This document shows positions 8,627 through 19,100 of a stretch of DNA of 48,033 bases, one piece after another. Origin of the DNA: Actinomycetes bacterium (GTDB lineage: Bacteria > Actinomycetota > Acidimicrobiia > Acidimicrobiales > JAJZXF01); the NCBI GenBank assembly GCA_021791755.1, contig JAJYWA010000006.1:1-48033 (forward strand), in the 5' to 3' direction. The notes under the pieces were generated by a model. It had not been told where the DNA came from. It was given only the letters and a program-made list of their open reading frames with translations, and did not search any database. Within the stretch, counting starts at the first letter, position 1; each line of letters starts with the position of its first letter. Made by a program: the position numbers and the translations under genes.

Positions 8627-11254
8627 TCAGAGCGTAAATAGCTCATGTAGCGCATCGGCCGGCTCGCGAAGGCTGCGCTGTGCCCAGCTCGTAACCTGCT
8701 CCTCCTGGGTGAACACCACGACTTGTCGCTCCGCCGAGAGCTCGTGAAGCCACTCGAGGATCTCAACTGTACGGCGTGAATCTGCATGGACGGTCACATC
8801 ATCGAGCAGGAGCGGACATGACTCACTCTTCGAAACGAGGCAGTCTGACAGCGCCACACGAAGCAGCAGGTAAACCTGCTCGGTGGCGCCGTGCGAGAGT
8901 TGATCGGCGCTACGCCAGCGACTGCGGCGATCGTACACGCTCACCTTTAGTGTCTTGGGATCGACCGTGGCGTCTAGGTAGCGCTCGGCGGTGACCCTTG
9001 GAAGCCATCGCTTCAGAGTCAAAGCGACCTTGGGCGCTATGTCCCTTTGCACCTCTGCCTGAGCGCCGACCAGGAGCTCAGTCGTCAGCTCGAGCTCCTG
9101 GTCGAGATCTCTGAGACGCTTCAGCTCCTCATCGGCCAGCTCCACCGCCTCTTCGGCATCCGCTACAGCTGGAAGCCGCTCTCTCTGGCTCTCCAATGCC
9201 CCGCCAGCCCTGTCTGCCTCTCCCCTGGCTTCGCGAGCCGTCTCGTTCGAATCCCTCCACGACACGGCAAGCTCCACCATCGCCCGGCTCCTCGCCAATC
9301 GGTAAACATCGTCGGGCTCTAGGCATAGCTCCCGCGCGCGGTCCGCTACTTCCCTCTCGCCGCTTGCCAACTCGTCGGCCAGCACATCGATGCTCTTGTC
9401 ATCCAGGATCATCTTGAGCTCTTCCCACTCGCGTCGACGCCTATCCAAGTCATCACGCTCTATTTCGCACCGCTCCTTCCAGGCAGCAAGCGCACAGAGA
9501 GCCTCCTCGGGCGATCCCGCCGGAACGCCGCACACCTCCGCTGCGTCGAGAAGCCGCGACAGCGCATCTGCGCGCGCCGCCGCCATCTCCTCACACATCT
9601 TCTCGAACCTCCTTCGCTCGACGATCTGCGCTTCGAGCACGTCCCGCCTCCTGGCCTGCTCGGCCACGGAGCTCGAACGGTCAGCACAGGCCTTACGGTG
9701 CTCATCGAAGGCGATCATGACGTCCTCGCCAACTGCAGCGCCGGCTGCGACAAGCGCCTGCTGCAGGTCGAGCTGTGCTCTGGCGCGAGCCGACAGCAAC
9801 TCTGCTTGCCTCTGTTGCCACAGGCGGCGCCGCTCCTGATCGGCCGCGTGGAGCGCCTCCAGCTTGCTCAGCTCGGCCCGAGTGGAGCCAAGAGGGCGCC
9901 TGCTGCGAATGAATCGTCCAACACCACCAGCCGCGATCAAGACTGCGCCGGCAACGGCGAGCAGGGCTCCAGGGATCCTCGAGCCGGAGGCGCCTATGCC
10001 TGCAATTAGGCCCGAAACGACCAGAAACGCTCCCACTACGGCGACCGAGGCCGCACGACGGCCTGCGACCTTCCCGCCCTGTGCAGCTGTCGGGATCTCA
10101 GGCGCCTGGGCCTGCTGCCCCGCTGGCTGCAGCCTGCCTCGCGTACCTGGACGCGAGTCGGGACGCGGGTCGGAGCAGTTCGCGTCGTGGTAAGCAAGCT
10201 CCTGGTCGCACCGGCAAAGCCGTTCGTACGAGTCCTCGATATCGCGGCCCAGCGAAACTGGACCGTCCGGCATCGGCGGCAGCATCGCGATCTGCGTCTC
10301 GAGCTCGGCTGCTGGGAGACCATCAGACGCCGGTGGCTCGCGGCACTGCTTCCAAGCCTCCAACGCCTCCGCGACCTGGGTCGAGAGCAAGCTCACCTCC
10401 GCAGATGACGCCGGCGCCACGCCGCCCGAATCCTCGTACAGCTGCGCCGCGCGAATGCACCTGCCCCGAAGATCCTCTACACGCTTGGCCGCGACGGCAA
10501 CGTCGAGCAAGTCCCGGCGATGCTCGGCCGCAGCTGCCTCCTCACGAAGCCGCTCGACCTCCTCGCAAGCCTCGAGGTAGCCGGCATGGGCATCTCTCGC
10601 CATCTGCAGCCTCTCGCGCGCCTCGTCCAAGGCCCTTGTCGCCCGGCGAACCGGACCGTTGCTCCGCGCGTCGTCCCGGCCGACGTGGTCATGGCGAAAC
10701 TTCTTCAGGCGCTCGAGCGCCTCGGTCGCGGTGGAGTCTGCACCAGCCGTCGCTGCAGCCCTCTCGAGATGGCTCTGGAGCGTCTCGGCCCCTTCGAGCA
10801 CACCGAGCAGCTGGGCTTGGCGCACGCACGCCGTGGCCACAAAGGAACGCCGGTCGAGCCCCAGCCACTTGGACGCGTCAGGTGCGCCATCGTTCATGAT
10901 CTCGCCAGAGACATCCCGCGCACCGAGGAGAAGATCCCGCGCGCTGCATCCCGAGCGGCCGTCAAGATCTTGGTCGAGCTCGATCCGCCGGCCGTCGTCC
11001 AGCAACACCACTGCTGAGACCCGCCAGTGCCCGCCGTCCCATGGACGATGCAGTTCGGCGAAGCGCCTCTCGTCGCTTCTCGCAGCGCCCTTACCCCTTC
11101 GCCTTCCACACAGCCCAGCGTAGATCGCCGCGTGCCAGCTGGACTTCGCAGACTCGTTGCCTCCGGCAATCACCGTCATCTGCGGAGCGAGCTTCAACGT
11201 CTGGCCCAGGATCGGTCCAAACGCATGCGCCGTAACTGACTCCACCCGCATCAA
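8627..11254 (-). CDS. SbcC/YhaN-like SMC-type AAA ATPase with central hydrophobic segment
   Basis: N-term MRVESVTAHAFGPI...VIAGGNESAKSSWHAAIYAGL (Walker A region), long coiled coils, central TM-like AASVAVVGAFLVVSGLIAGIGASGSRIPGALLAVAGAVLIAAGGV, C-term LSHGATEQVYLLLRVALSD...PLLLDDVTVHAD (signature and Walker B regions). Confidence 0.85.
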   Translation of the reverse strand: MMRVESVTAHAFGPILGQTLKLAPQMTVIAGGNESAKSSWHAAIYAGLCGRRRGKGAARSDERRFAELHRPWDGGHWRVSAVVLLDDGRRIELDQDLDGRSGCSARDLLLGARDVSGEIMNDGAPDASKWLGLDRRSFVATACVRQAQLLGVLEGAETLQSHLERAAATAGADSTATEALERLKKFRHDHVGRDDARSNGPVRRATRALDEARERLQMARDAHAGYLEACEEVERLREEAAAAEHRRDLLDVAVAAKRVEDLRGRCIRAAQLYEDSGGVAPASSAEVSLLSTQVAEALEAWKQCREPPASDGLPAAELETQIAMLPPMPDGPVSLGRDIEDSYERLCRCDQELAYHDANCSDPRPDSRPGTRGRLQPAGQQAQAPEIPTAAQGGKVAGRRAASVAVVGAFLVVSGLIAGIGASGSRIPGALLAVAGAVLIAAGGVGRFIRSRRPLGSTRAELSKLEALHAADQERRRLWQQRQAELLSARARAQLDLQQALVAAGAAVGEDVMIAFDEHRKACADRSSSVAEQARRRDVLEAQIVERRRFEKMCEEMAAARADALSRLLDAAEVCGVPAGSPEEALCALAAWKERCEIERDDLDRRRREWEELKMILDDKSIDVLADELASGEREVADRARELCLEPDDVYRLARSRAMVELAVSWRDSNETAREARGEADRAGGALESQRERLPAVADAEEAVELADEELKRLRDLDQELELTTELLVGAQAEVQRDIAPKVALTLKRWLPRVTAERYLDATVDPKTLKVSVYDRRSRWRSADQLSHGATEQVYLLLRVALSDCLVSKSESCPLLLDDVTVHADSRRTVEILEWLHELSAERQVVVFTQEEQVTSWAQRSLREPADALHELFTL

Positions 11255-12354
11255 CGCACCTCGAGATCTTCTCTCCCGTCGAGCGCCCGGAGCCCCATGA
11301 CCAGTACCCGACGCCGCCGATCCTCTTCGAGATCAGCCGCGAGCGCCTTGCGAACGAAGAGCCCGCGAACGGTCCCTTCTCTGGCAAGAGCATCGACGTC
11401 GTAGGCCAACCGGATGTCACCGATGCGTACGACGACCCCGTCGAGGTGCTCGGCGACGCTTTCACGTGTCATATCCTCCGTACGCAGGTCGACACCGGGG
11501 TCCATCTCTCCTGTAAGCGTCACTCGCACGAAGCCCTCACACGAGCAGAGCGCCTCCCGGACACGATCCATTACCTGGTCCATGTACCTCGCGCCGTCGA
11601 CACGCACCGTCACGTCGCTCACGAGCGACGAGGACACCCGGTGACGCTCACGGCTGACGCTCCCGTCGGCAGAGACGGTCACCAGCACTGCTCCTCGGTC
11701 GCCGTGCTCGCCGAACTCGAGCGGATCGGGATTCCCCGGGTAAGTGTGCCACTCCCCGTCGAACGGCGCGTGGAAGTGGCCAACAAGCGCGTGATGGAGG
11801 CCGGTCTCTGGGATCTCCTCCGCCCGGAACGGCGCATGGGAGATCTTGCCCCGCTCTTCTATCGCGAAGCCCCCGAGCTCGGAACCGTGGAACAACGCCA
11901 GATGGACCCCCTCGCGGTCAGGGTGAAAACCCTCAAGAAAGTTGCGCGTGGTCGCCGGCGCGCGATGGGCGGCGCCCCAGAGCGTCAGACCTTCCGCTAG
12001 CGATACCGGCGCCAGCCGGTCTTCGCTGAACACCTTGACATTCGGCGACCAGGCAACCTGGCGGTACAGGCTAGACGGCCCATACCAGTCGTGGTTTCCC
12101 GGTGAGATGACGACCGCCAAAGGGTAGAGGTCCTCGAACGTCGCCCGCAACAGCTCGCCGGTGTCCGACGAGAAGCGGTCATGCTCGTAGAGGTCTCCGC
12201 CACAGCACAGCGCGCCAACATCCAGATCGGCGGCGAGGTCGGCGACACGACGTAAGGTCTCACGGAGCTTCCGGCGCCGGTCACGGGCAGCTCCAGCTGG
12301 AGCCCAGCGAAAAGGGGCGTCCAAGTGGAGGTCCGAAAAGAGCAGCAAGCGCAT
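11251..12354 (-). CDS. SbcD/YhaO-like metallophosphoesterase
   Basis: MRLLLFSDLHLDAPF...GGDLYEHDRF...SPGNHDWYG...ALVGHFHAPF; overlaps the SMC-like gene start. Confidence 0.88.
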   Translation of the reverse strand: MRLLLFSDLHLDAPFRWAPAGAARDRRRKLRETLRRVADLAADLDVGALCCGGDLYEHDRFSSDTGELLRATFEDLYPLAVVISPGNHDWYGPSSLYRQVAWSPNVKVFSEDRLAPVSLAEGLTLWGAAHRAPATTRNFLEGFHPDREGVHLALFHGSELGGFAIEERGKISHAPFRAEEIPETGLHHALVGHFHAPFDGEWHTYPGNPDPLEFGEHGDRGAVLVTVSADGSVSRERHRVSSSLVSDVTVRVDGARYMDQVMDRVREALCSCEGFVRVTLTGEMDPGVDLRTEDMTRESVAEHLDGVVVRIGDIRLAYDVDALAREGTVRGLFVRKALAADLEEDRRRRVLVMGLRALDGREDLEVR

Positions 12355-13486
12355 GATCTCGATGATATCGGGCGGGTGTATCATGATCGCGATGCAGCGC
12401 CCCTGGGCCCCTCCGCCTGGCGAGAGATCGCGCCCGCGCGGGATCGACGAAGGAAGAGAAAGAAGGATCACGGCTCGCCTAGCCGGCGCTGCGCTTGCTG
12501 TTCCCCTCGACTCCGTGCTCAAGGAGGCGCCCGGCCACGTGCACCCGGTGCGGTTGTTCGGCAGGGCCATGGAGCACCTCGAAGGACTGCTCTGGCACGA
12601 TGGCGTATCGCGCGGCGCCGCGTACGCAGCATCTGGAACGATGATCGGCGTTCTCAGCGGGCAGGCGCTTGGCCACCTCGGGGAGGCCCTAGGGCGACGC
12701 CTTCGATGCCCTCGGTCGGTCGCGGTTACGGCCTCGGTCGCGGCCGCGACCTACCTCGCTGTCGGCGGCCAATCTCTGCACGCCTCCGCCAGCAGTGTTG
12801 CTGCGGCTCTTGATACCGGGGACGTGGGATCAGCGCGGCTCGGCCTGCGATCGCTGGTGAGCCGGGACACGAACGACCTTGACACGACCGAGATCGCACG
12901 TGCCGCCGTCGAATCGGTAGCAGAGAACACCGTCGACGCCATCGTGGCGCCACTCGTCTGGGCCGCGGCGCTAGGCGCTGCCGGCACGCTTCAGTACCGC
13001 GCCGTGAACACGCTCGACGCGATGGTCGGCTACCGGAGCCCTCGCTACGAAAAGTTCGGCCGCGCCAGTGCTCGCTTGGACGACGCCGAGGGTTGGCTGC
13101 CCGCCAGGATCACGGCCGTGCTCGTGATGCTGGTTCGCCCGAGGAGCGCCCCCGAGGTGCTACGGTGCGTGCTGCGAGACGCCCCCGCCCATCCATCGCC
13201 CAACGCGGGCGTCTCCGAGGCAGCCTTTGCCGCAGCTCTCGGAGTGAGACTGGGTGGCATGAACAGGTACGAAGGGGTTTCGGAGCACCGGGGCAAGATC
13301 GGGGAGGGACGGGAATGTGAACCGGAGGACATTGGCCGGAGTGTGCGGCTGTCTCGGGACGTGGCAACTGCAGCAGCCCTCATCGCAGGGGCCGCTTCGC
13401 TCCTGTCGTTGGGCCGCAGGGCCAGCCGGGGCAGCCAGGCATCGTTGCAGGACACGTGCAGCCTGCAAGACACGTGCAGCCTGTGA
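12353..13486 (+). CDS. cbiB: Cobalamin biosynthesis protein CbiB/CobD (adenosylcobinamide-phosphate synthase)
   Basis: AVPLDSVLKEAPGHVHPVRLFGRAMEHLEGLLW...ESVAENTVDAIVAPLVWAAALGAAGTLQYRAVNTLDAMVGYRSPRYEKFGRASARLDD. Confidence 0.9.
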   Translation: MISMISGGCIMIAMQRPWAPPPGERSRPRGIDEGRERRITARLAGAALAVPLDSVLKEAPGHVHPVRLFGRAMEHLEGLLWHDGVSRGAAYAASGTMIGVLSGQALGHLGEALGRRLRCPRSVAVTASVAAATYLAVGGQSLHASASSVAAALDTGDVGSARLGLRSLVSRDTNDLDTTEIARAAVESVAENTVDAIVAPLVWAAALGAAGTLQYRAVNTLDAMVGYRSPRYEKFGRASARLDDAEGWLPARITAVLVMLVRPRSAPEVLRCVLRDAPAHPSPNAGVSEAAFAAALGVRLGGMNRYEGVSEHRGKIGEGRECEPEDIGRSVRLSRDVATAAALIAGAASLLSLGRRASRGSQASLQDTCSLQDTCSL

Positions 13487-14541
13487 CACCCTTGCCGCCC
13501 GGGAGACCAGCGCCGCCTGCGTCGGCATGCCTCGCACTCGCGCCGGCACTGCCCGGTCCCGGCAACCATGGGGGCGATGGCGCCGCTCTCGCCCGTGCTC
13601 TGGGCATGGACCCGTGTAGCGTCCTCGACCTGTCAATGAGCCTCAATCCGCTTGCCCCAGACGTGGTGGAGATCGTCCGGCCGCATCTGAGCTCTCTCAG
13701 CCGTTACCCCGATGCTCGCGACGCGACGCGCCTGTTCGCTGAGGCTGTCGGAGTGGATCCCACGCGGGTGGTGCTCACCAACGGCGGCTCAGAGGCGATC
13801 GCTCTCGTCGCAGCCAAGGTGAGGCGAGCGTCGGTCGACGAGCCCGAGTTCAGTCTCTACCGGAGACATCTCGATTCGGTTGACCCTCGAGCGCCCGGGT
13901 TCAGATCCAATCCGAACAACCCTACAGGCCGCCTGGCCGGCCCCGAAGAGACCGCCCTGGTATGGGATGAGGCGTTCTACCCTCTCGCAACCGGTTCCTG
14001 GACCCGGGGCGACGCTGATAGAGGATCGGTCGTCGTGGGCTCGATGACCAAGCTGCTGGCGTGCCCGGGTCTCAGGATCGGCTACGTCATCGCCCCCGAG
14101 GACGCCTTCGCCGCGAACCTTGCGGAACGCCAGCCAGAGTGGTCTGTGGGCTCACTTGCGCTCGCCGCGATGGCGGACCTTCTCTCGGCAGTTGACCTTA
14201 CCCGCTGGTCAAATGGGCTTTCCCGCCTGCGCAAGGAGCTCGGCGACCTCCTCGAGCGCCATGGCTTCACGCCAGAGCCCTCCGCAGCCAACTACGTCCT
14301 CGTCAAAAAGGCGGAAGGGCTCCGCCATCGCCTCGCGTCTCGGGGAGTGGCCGTGCGGGAGTGCGCCAGCTTCGGTCTCGAAGGCTGCGTGCGAATCGCC
14401 GTGCCCGGGCCAGACGGCCTCGCGAGGCTCGAGAAGGCGCTGGAGGAGTCGGCGGACATGAATCCGGGGCCCGTCGTCACAGGATCCGCGGGAGCGCATC
14501 ACATGACGACGGGCAGGATGAGAGGCGGGATCACAGGGTGA
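13456..14541 (+). CDS. cobC: CobC/CobD-type PLP aminotransferase (threonine-phosphate decarboxylase-like)
   Basis: NHGGDGAALARALG...LDLSMSLNPLAPDV...RSNPNNPTGRLAG...GSMTKLLACPGLRIGY. Confidence 0.85.
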   Translation: MQPARHVQPVTPLPPGRPAPPASACLALAPALPGPGNHGGDGAALARALGMDPCSVLDLSMSLNPLAPDVVEIVRPHLSSLSRYPDARDATRLFAEAVGVDPTRVVLTNGGSEAIALVAAKVRRASVDEPEFSLYRRHLDSVDPRAPGFRSNPNNPTGRLAGPEETALVWDEAFYPLATGSWTRGDADRGSVVVGSMTKLLACPGLRIGYVIAPEDAFAANLAERQPEWSVGSLALAAMADLLSAVDLTRWSNGLSRLRKELGDLLERHGFTPEPSAANYVLVKKAEGLRHRLASRGVAVRECASFGLEGCVRIAVPGPDGLARLEKALEESADMNPGPVVTGSAGAHHMTTGRMRGGITG

Positions 14542-16199
14542 GAGGAGGGATAATGGTCTGCGGGACGTCGAGCGATGTCGGCAAGAGCCATGTCGTGGCC
14601 GGGCTCTGCCGGCTCCTCGCCCGCAAGGGCGTCAGCGTCGCTCCCTTCAAAGCCCAGAACATGGCTCTCAACTCCTTCGTCACGATCTCTGGTCACGAGA
14701 TCGGCAGAGCCCAAGGGGCACAGGCGATGGCGGCCTGCACAACACCAGAGGTGGCGATGAACCCGGTTCTCCTCAAGCCCACGTCAGACTCGAGCAGCCA
14801 GGTAGTGCTCATGGGCAAGCCAATCGGCCAGATGAACGCATCCACATACCATGCGGCCAAGCCGGAGCTACTGGCTGCCGTGCTGGACGCGCTGGCGGAT
14901 CTGCGGTCACGCTTCGAAGTCGTCATCTGTGAAGGAGCTGGGAGCCCAGCAGAGATCAACCTGCTGGAGAACGACATAGTCAACCTGCGCATCGCCTACG
15001 AGAGCGCTCTTTGCGCCATCGTCGTCGCGGACATCGACCGCGGCGGGGCACTGGCTGCACTCCACGGAACCGTGTCCCTGCTCCCCGATCAGTACCGCTC
15101 GCTCGTGCGCGGATTCATCGTGAACAAGTTCCGCGGTGATCCGGCGCTGCTCGGCGCCGGCTTGGTCGAGCTGGAGCGCAGGTGCGGAGTCGCGACCATC
15201 GGAGTCCTCCCATTCGTCGACAGCGCCTCCCTCGACGCCGAGGACTCACTTGAGATCGCTCGTTCGAGATCGGCCACATTGGAGAGCTCGGAGAGCTCGG
15301 GCACATTGGCCGGATCTGCGGACATGAAGGGCGCGCACGAGCATGCCGCCTGCGAAGTACACGATGCCACGGGCCCGGCCACAGGGGACGCCGGCGTCCT
15401 CCAGGTGGCGGTCGTCCGCTTCCCACGGATTTCCAACTTCACCGACCTGGACCCCCTACTCCTCGAGCCATCTGTCGATCTTCGCTATGTCGAGAAACCG
15501 TCCGCGCTCGCCGGCGCCGACCTCATCATCCTACCCGGCTCCAAGTCGACGATCTCCGACCTTGGCTGGATGCGAACCAGAGGCATCGACCGGGCAATCA
15601 TGGACGCCACGAGACCCGACAGGTCCAACCCTGCAGTCGTCCTCGGCATCTGTGGCGGCTACCAGATGCTCGGGCACCGTATAGTCGACGCCATCGAGTC
15701 TCGCGCCGGCACGGTAGAGGCACTGGGCTACCTCGACATCGAGACGTCGTTTGCGCAGAGCAAGATCACACGCCAGCGCTCTGGGAGCGCCCTCGGCCAC
15801 GACCTGCACGGGTATGAGATCCACCATGGACGGGTGCTCCTCGGGCCCGAGGCCCGTCCTTGGATCCACCTCCAGGACCGCTACGGCAACGAGCCCGAAG
15901 GCGCCGGCAACGTAGGCCGGCTGGGTGGCCGTCGGGTTGATCGGCTGGGTGGCCGTCGGGTTGATCGGCTGGGTGGCAACCACGTGCTCGGCACCAGCCT
16001 GCACGGCATCTTCGAGGATGACGGCTTCCGCCATGCGTTTCTCGAGACGGTGGCCACCGTTCGAGGCAAGCAGGTCGCCCACGCGACGTTCTCATTCGCT
16101 CGAGCGCGACAAGCCCAGTTCGATCTCTGGGCAGACTTGATCGAAGAGCACGTGGACATCGTGGCCTTGGAGAAGCTGATCGAGGAGCCGGCCCGATGA
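14538..16199 (+). CDS. cobQ: Cobyric acid synthase CobQ/CbiP
   Basis: IMVCGTSSDVGKSHVVAGLCRLLARKGVSVAPFKAQNMALNSFVT...GICGGYQMLG; GTG start overlaps the cobC stop. Confidence 0.95.
   Translation: MRGGIMVCGTSSDVGKSHVVAGLCRLLARKGVSVAPFKAQNMALNSFVTISGHEIGRAQGAQAMAACTTPEVAMNPVLLKPTSDSSSQVVLMGKPIGQMNASTYHAAKPELLAAVLDALADLRSRFEVVICEGAGSPAEINLLENDIVNLRIAYESALCAIVVADIDRGGALAALHGTVSLLPDQYRSLVRGFIVNKFRGDPALLGAGLVELERRCGVATIGVLPFVDSASLDAEDSLEIARSRSATLESSESSGTLAGSADMKGAHEHAACEVHDATGPATGDAGVLQVAVVRFPRISNFTDLDPLLLEPSVDLRYVEKPSALAGADLIILPGSKSTISDLGWMRTRGIDRAIMDATRPDRSNPAVVLGICGGYQMLGHRIVDAIESRAGTVEALGYLDIETSFAQSKITRQRSGSALGHDLHGYEIHHGRVLLGPEARPWIHLQDRYGNEPEGAGNVGRLGGRRVDRLGGRRVDRLGGNHVLGTSLHGIFEDDGFRHAFLETVATVRGKQVAHATFSFARARQAQFDLWADLIEEHVDIVALEKLIEEPAR
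15918..15977 (+). repeat. 24-bp tandem repeat, 2.5 copies, inside cobQ
   Basis: cggctgggtggccgtcgggttgat at 15918-15941 and 15942-15965, partial third copy; encodes RLGGRRVDRLGGRRVDRLGG. Confidence 0.95.
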
Positions 16200-19100
16200 T
16201 CATTTTCCTCACCAATGCAGACACCGAGATCCTCGCCCTGCGGGTCGCAGCCGAGGAGCTGCCCGCCGGCTTCCCGCCAATCAGGGTCGCTAACCCCACC
16301 ACATCCCCGGAGCCCCCCGAGCTGGACGGCGCTCGAGCTGTTCTGGTCCGCCTCCTCGGGGGGCGCAGCTCCTGGGATGCGCCGTTCGACACGCTTCGGG
16401 CAGGATGCGCAGCAACAGGAACGCCGCTCCTCGGCTTTGGCGGGGAGGGGGTTCCCGACGCCGAGATGGCGTCAGCGTCCACCGTGGACCAAAGCATCGT
16501 GGCGAGAGCCTTTGAGTACCTGGCGGCCGGAGGGCCGCAGAACATGGCACAGCTACTGCGGTTCGTGTCGGACACGATCCTCGGCACCAGCTTCGGGTAC
16601 CAGCAGCCACAAGAGATAGCCCCTTTCGGCCTACTCGGCGAGCCGGCTCTCGACCCCGCAAGACCCACCGTCGGCGTCGTCTTCTATCGGGCGCACCTTG
16701 TCTCGGGTAACACGCGCTTCGTCGAGGTCCTCTGCGAGGCGCTCGAGAGCGCCGGGGCCAACGCTGTCCCAGTGTTCTGCTACTCGCTAAGGCCGTCGCC
16801 ACCAGCAATGGAAACAGCAGCAATCCTGGCAGTCGATACGCCGGCGATTCCGGAGACGCATGCGACTTCGGCAGTTGGCACTCTGGCGACGCCAGAGACG
16901 CAGGCGACTCCCGGGCCAGACGCTGAGCCCTGCGGTGGCCACGCTGAGCCCTGCGGTGGCCACGCTGAGCCCGGTGGTGGCGCACGCACGACGCCCGCGC
17001 TGGATCTGCTCGCCGACTACGGCGTCGACGCGATCATCACCACCGTGCTCGCCTCCGGGTCGGCACGCGAAGAAGGCAACGGCTGGGAGGCAGCGGAGCT
17101 CGCGTCTATGGACGTTCCCGTGGTGCAGGCGATCACCTCCACATCATCCACCGCGTCATGGTTGGCCAGCCCAGCTGCGCTCACGCCAATCGACGTTGCC
17201 ATGTCGGTGGCTGTTCCTGAGCTCGACGGGCGCATCATCGCTCCCGCGTTCTCCTTCAAGGAGGTGGTAGACGACGGCGACGACATAGGCTCGCAGGTGC
17301 TCGCCTACCGTGCGCACCCCGAACGCACCCGCCGGGTCGCCGAGATCGCCAGCCGGCATGCCCGCCTCAAGAGGACACCGGTGAGCACGCGCAAGATCGC
17401 CATCGTGGTGTCCGCGTACCCCACCAAGCACAGCCGCCTGGGCAATGCCGTCGGCCTTGACACGCCTGCCTCGCTGCTCACGCTACTCGACGCGCTCCGC
17501 GCGGCCGGCTATCGGGTTGCCGCTGCTCCGGAAAGCTCCGACGAGCTCATGCGCGAGCTGGCTGCCTCGCTCACTGCCGCCGAGGCAAGATGCTCAGACG
17601 CTCGTGCTCTCTGCGGACGGATGCCGGATAACCACTACACGAGGTGGTTTGACACACTGCCATCCGAGGTCCGCTCAGCTGTCATCGAGGCTTGGGGAGA
17701 TCCTCCTGGCGACGTCTTCACCTCCCCTTCGGCTGAGCGCCCAGGCAAGCTGGACATCGTCTTCCCCGGCATCGATCTCGGCGGCGTGCTCGTGGCGATC
17801 CAACCACCGAGGGGGTTCGGCGAGAACCCTGTTGCCATCTATCACTCACCAGTCCTAGCGCCCACACATCACTACCTCGCCTTTTATCACTGGCTGGACG
17901 CCGGCTGGGGAGCCGACGCCATGATCCACCTCGGCAAGCACGGGACATTGGAGTGGCTCCCCGGCAAGGGCGTGGGCCTATCCGCTTCCTGCTTTCCCGA
18001 TGTCGCACTGGCAGGCATACCCCTCATCTACCCATTCGTGGTCAATGATCCCGGTGAGGGGGCACAAGCAAAGCGACGGTCCCACGCTGTGATCGTGGAC
18101 CACCTCATCCCTCCGCTGACCAGAGCAGACACCTACGATGACCTGGCGGCGCTGGAAGGACTGCTCGACACCCATGCTCAGATGCTTCACCTCGACCCGG
18201 CGAAGCTGCCCGAGATCCGGCGACAGATATGGGAGCTGATGGTTGCAAGTGAGATGCACACCGACCTCGGCCTCGACCCCGAAGGAGACCCGAACCAGGG
18301 TCGTGCTTTCGACAACCCAACCTTCGACGACATGCTGGTCGACCTGGACGGGTATCTGTGCGAGCTGAAGGACGCGCAGATCCGCGGCGGGCTGCACGTG
18401 CTCGGACAAGCGCCTAGCGACGAAGCCGAGCTGGACATGGTGCTCGCCATCACGCGCCTACCTCAGGGATCGGTTCCATCTCTTCGCGAAACCGTCGCAA
18501 TGGAGCTTGGCCTGAACATCTCGGAAGGCAAGCAACAGCTAGCTGCGGTCGACCGACTCGAGGCAGCATGCCGGGAGAAGCTTTCCGTCCTTCAAGCAGC
18601 AGGCTGGTCCTACAGCGGCGAAAATCCCACGCTCGACTGGGTGGCCAGGCATCTCGTGCCGGCATTGCACGCCACGTCATCGGAGATCACATCCACACTC
18701 CATGCGCTGGACGGGGGACACGTGCTCTCGGGCCCCGCCGGCGCCCCGTCCCGGGGAATGGCGCACGTCCTGCCAACGGGCAGGAATTTCTATTCACTGG
18801 ACCCCAGAGCGGTACCATCGCCACTCGCCTGGCAAGTGGGCTGCAACCTTGCAGATCGCCTTCTCGAACGTCACGTCCAAGAGGAAGGCCTATACCCACA
18901 CACGGTTGGCTTGGTCATGTGGGGCACGTCTGCAATGAGGACGGCAGGTGACGACGTCGCGGAAGCTCTGTACCTCATGGGCGTCAAGCCGGTATGGGCT
19001 GAGGAGTCGGGCCGAGTGGAGGGGCTCGAGGTGATCCCGCTCGAGCAGCTGGGCAGGCCGAGGATCGACGTGGTGGTGCGCATATCGGGCTTCTTCCGCG

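Noticed and set aside
12300-12400. Possible cobalamin riboswitch before the cob operon
   Set aside because: The divergent start codons overlap or nearly overlap, leaving no room for the ~200-nt element.
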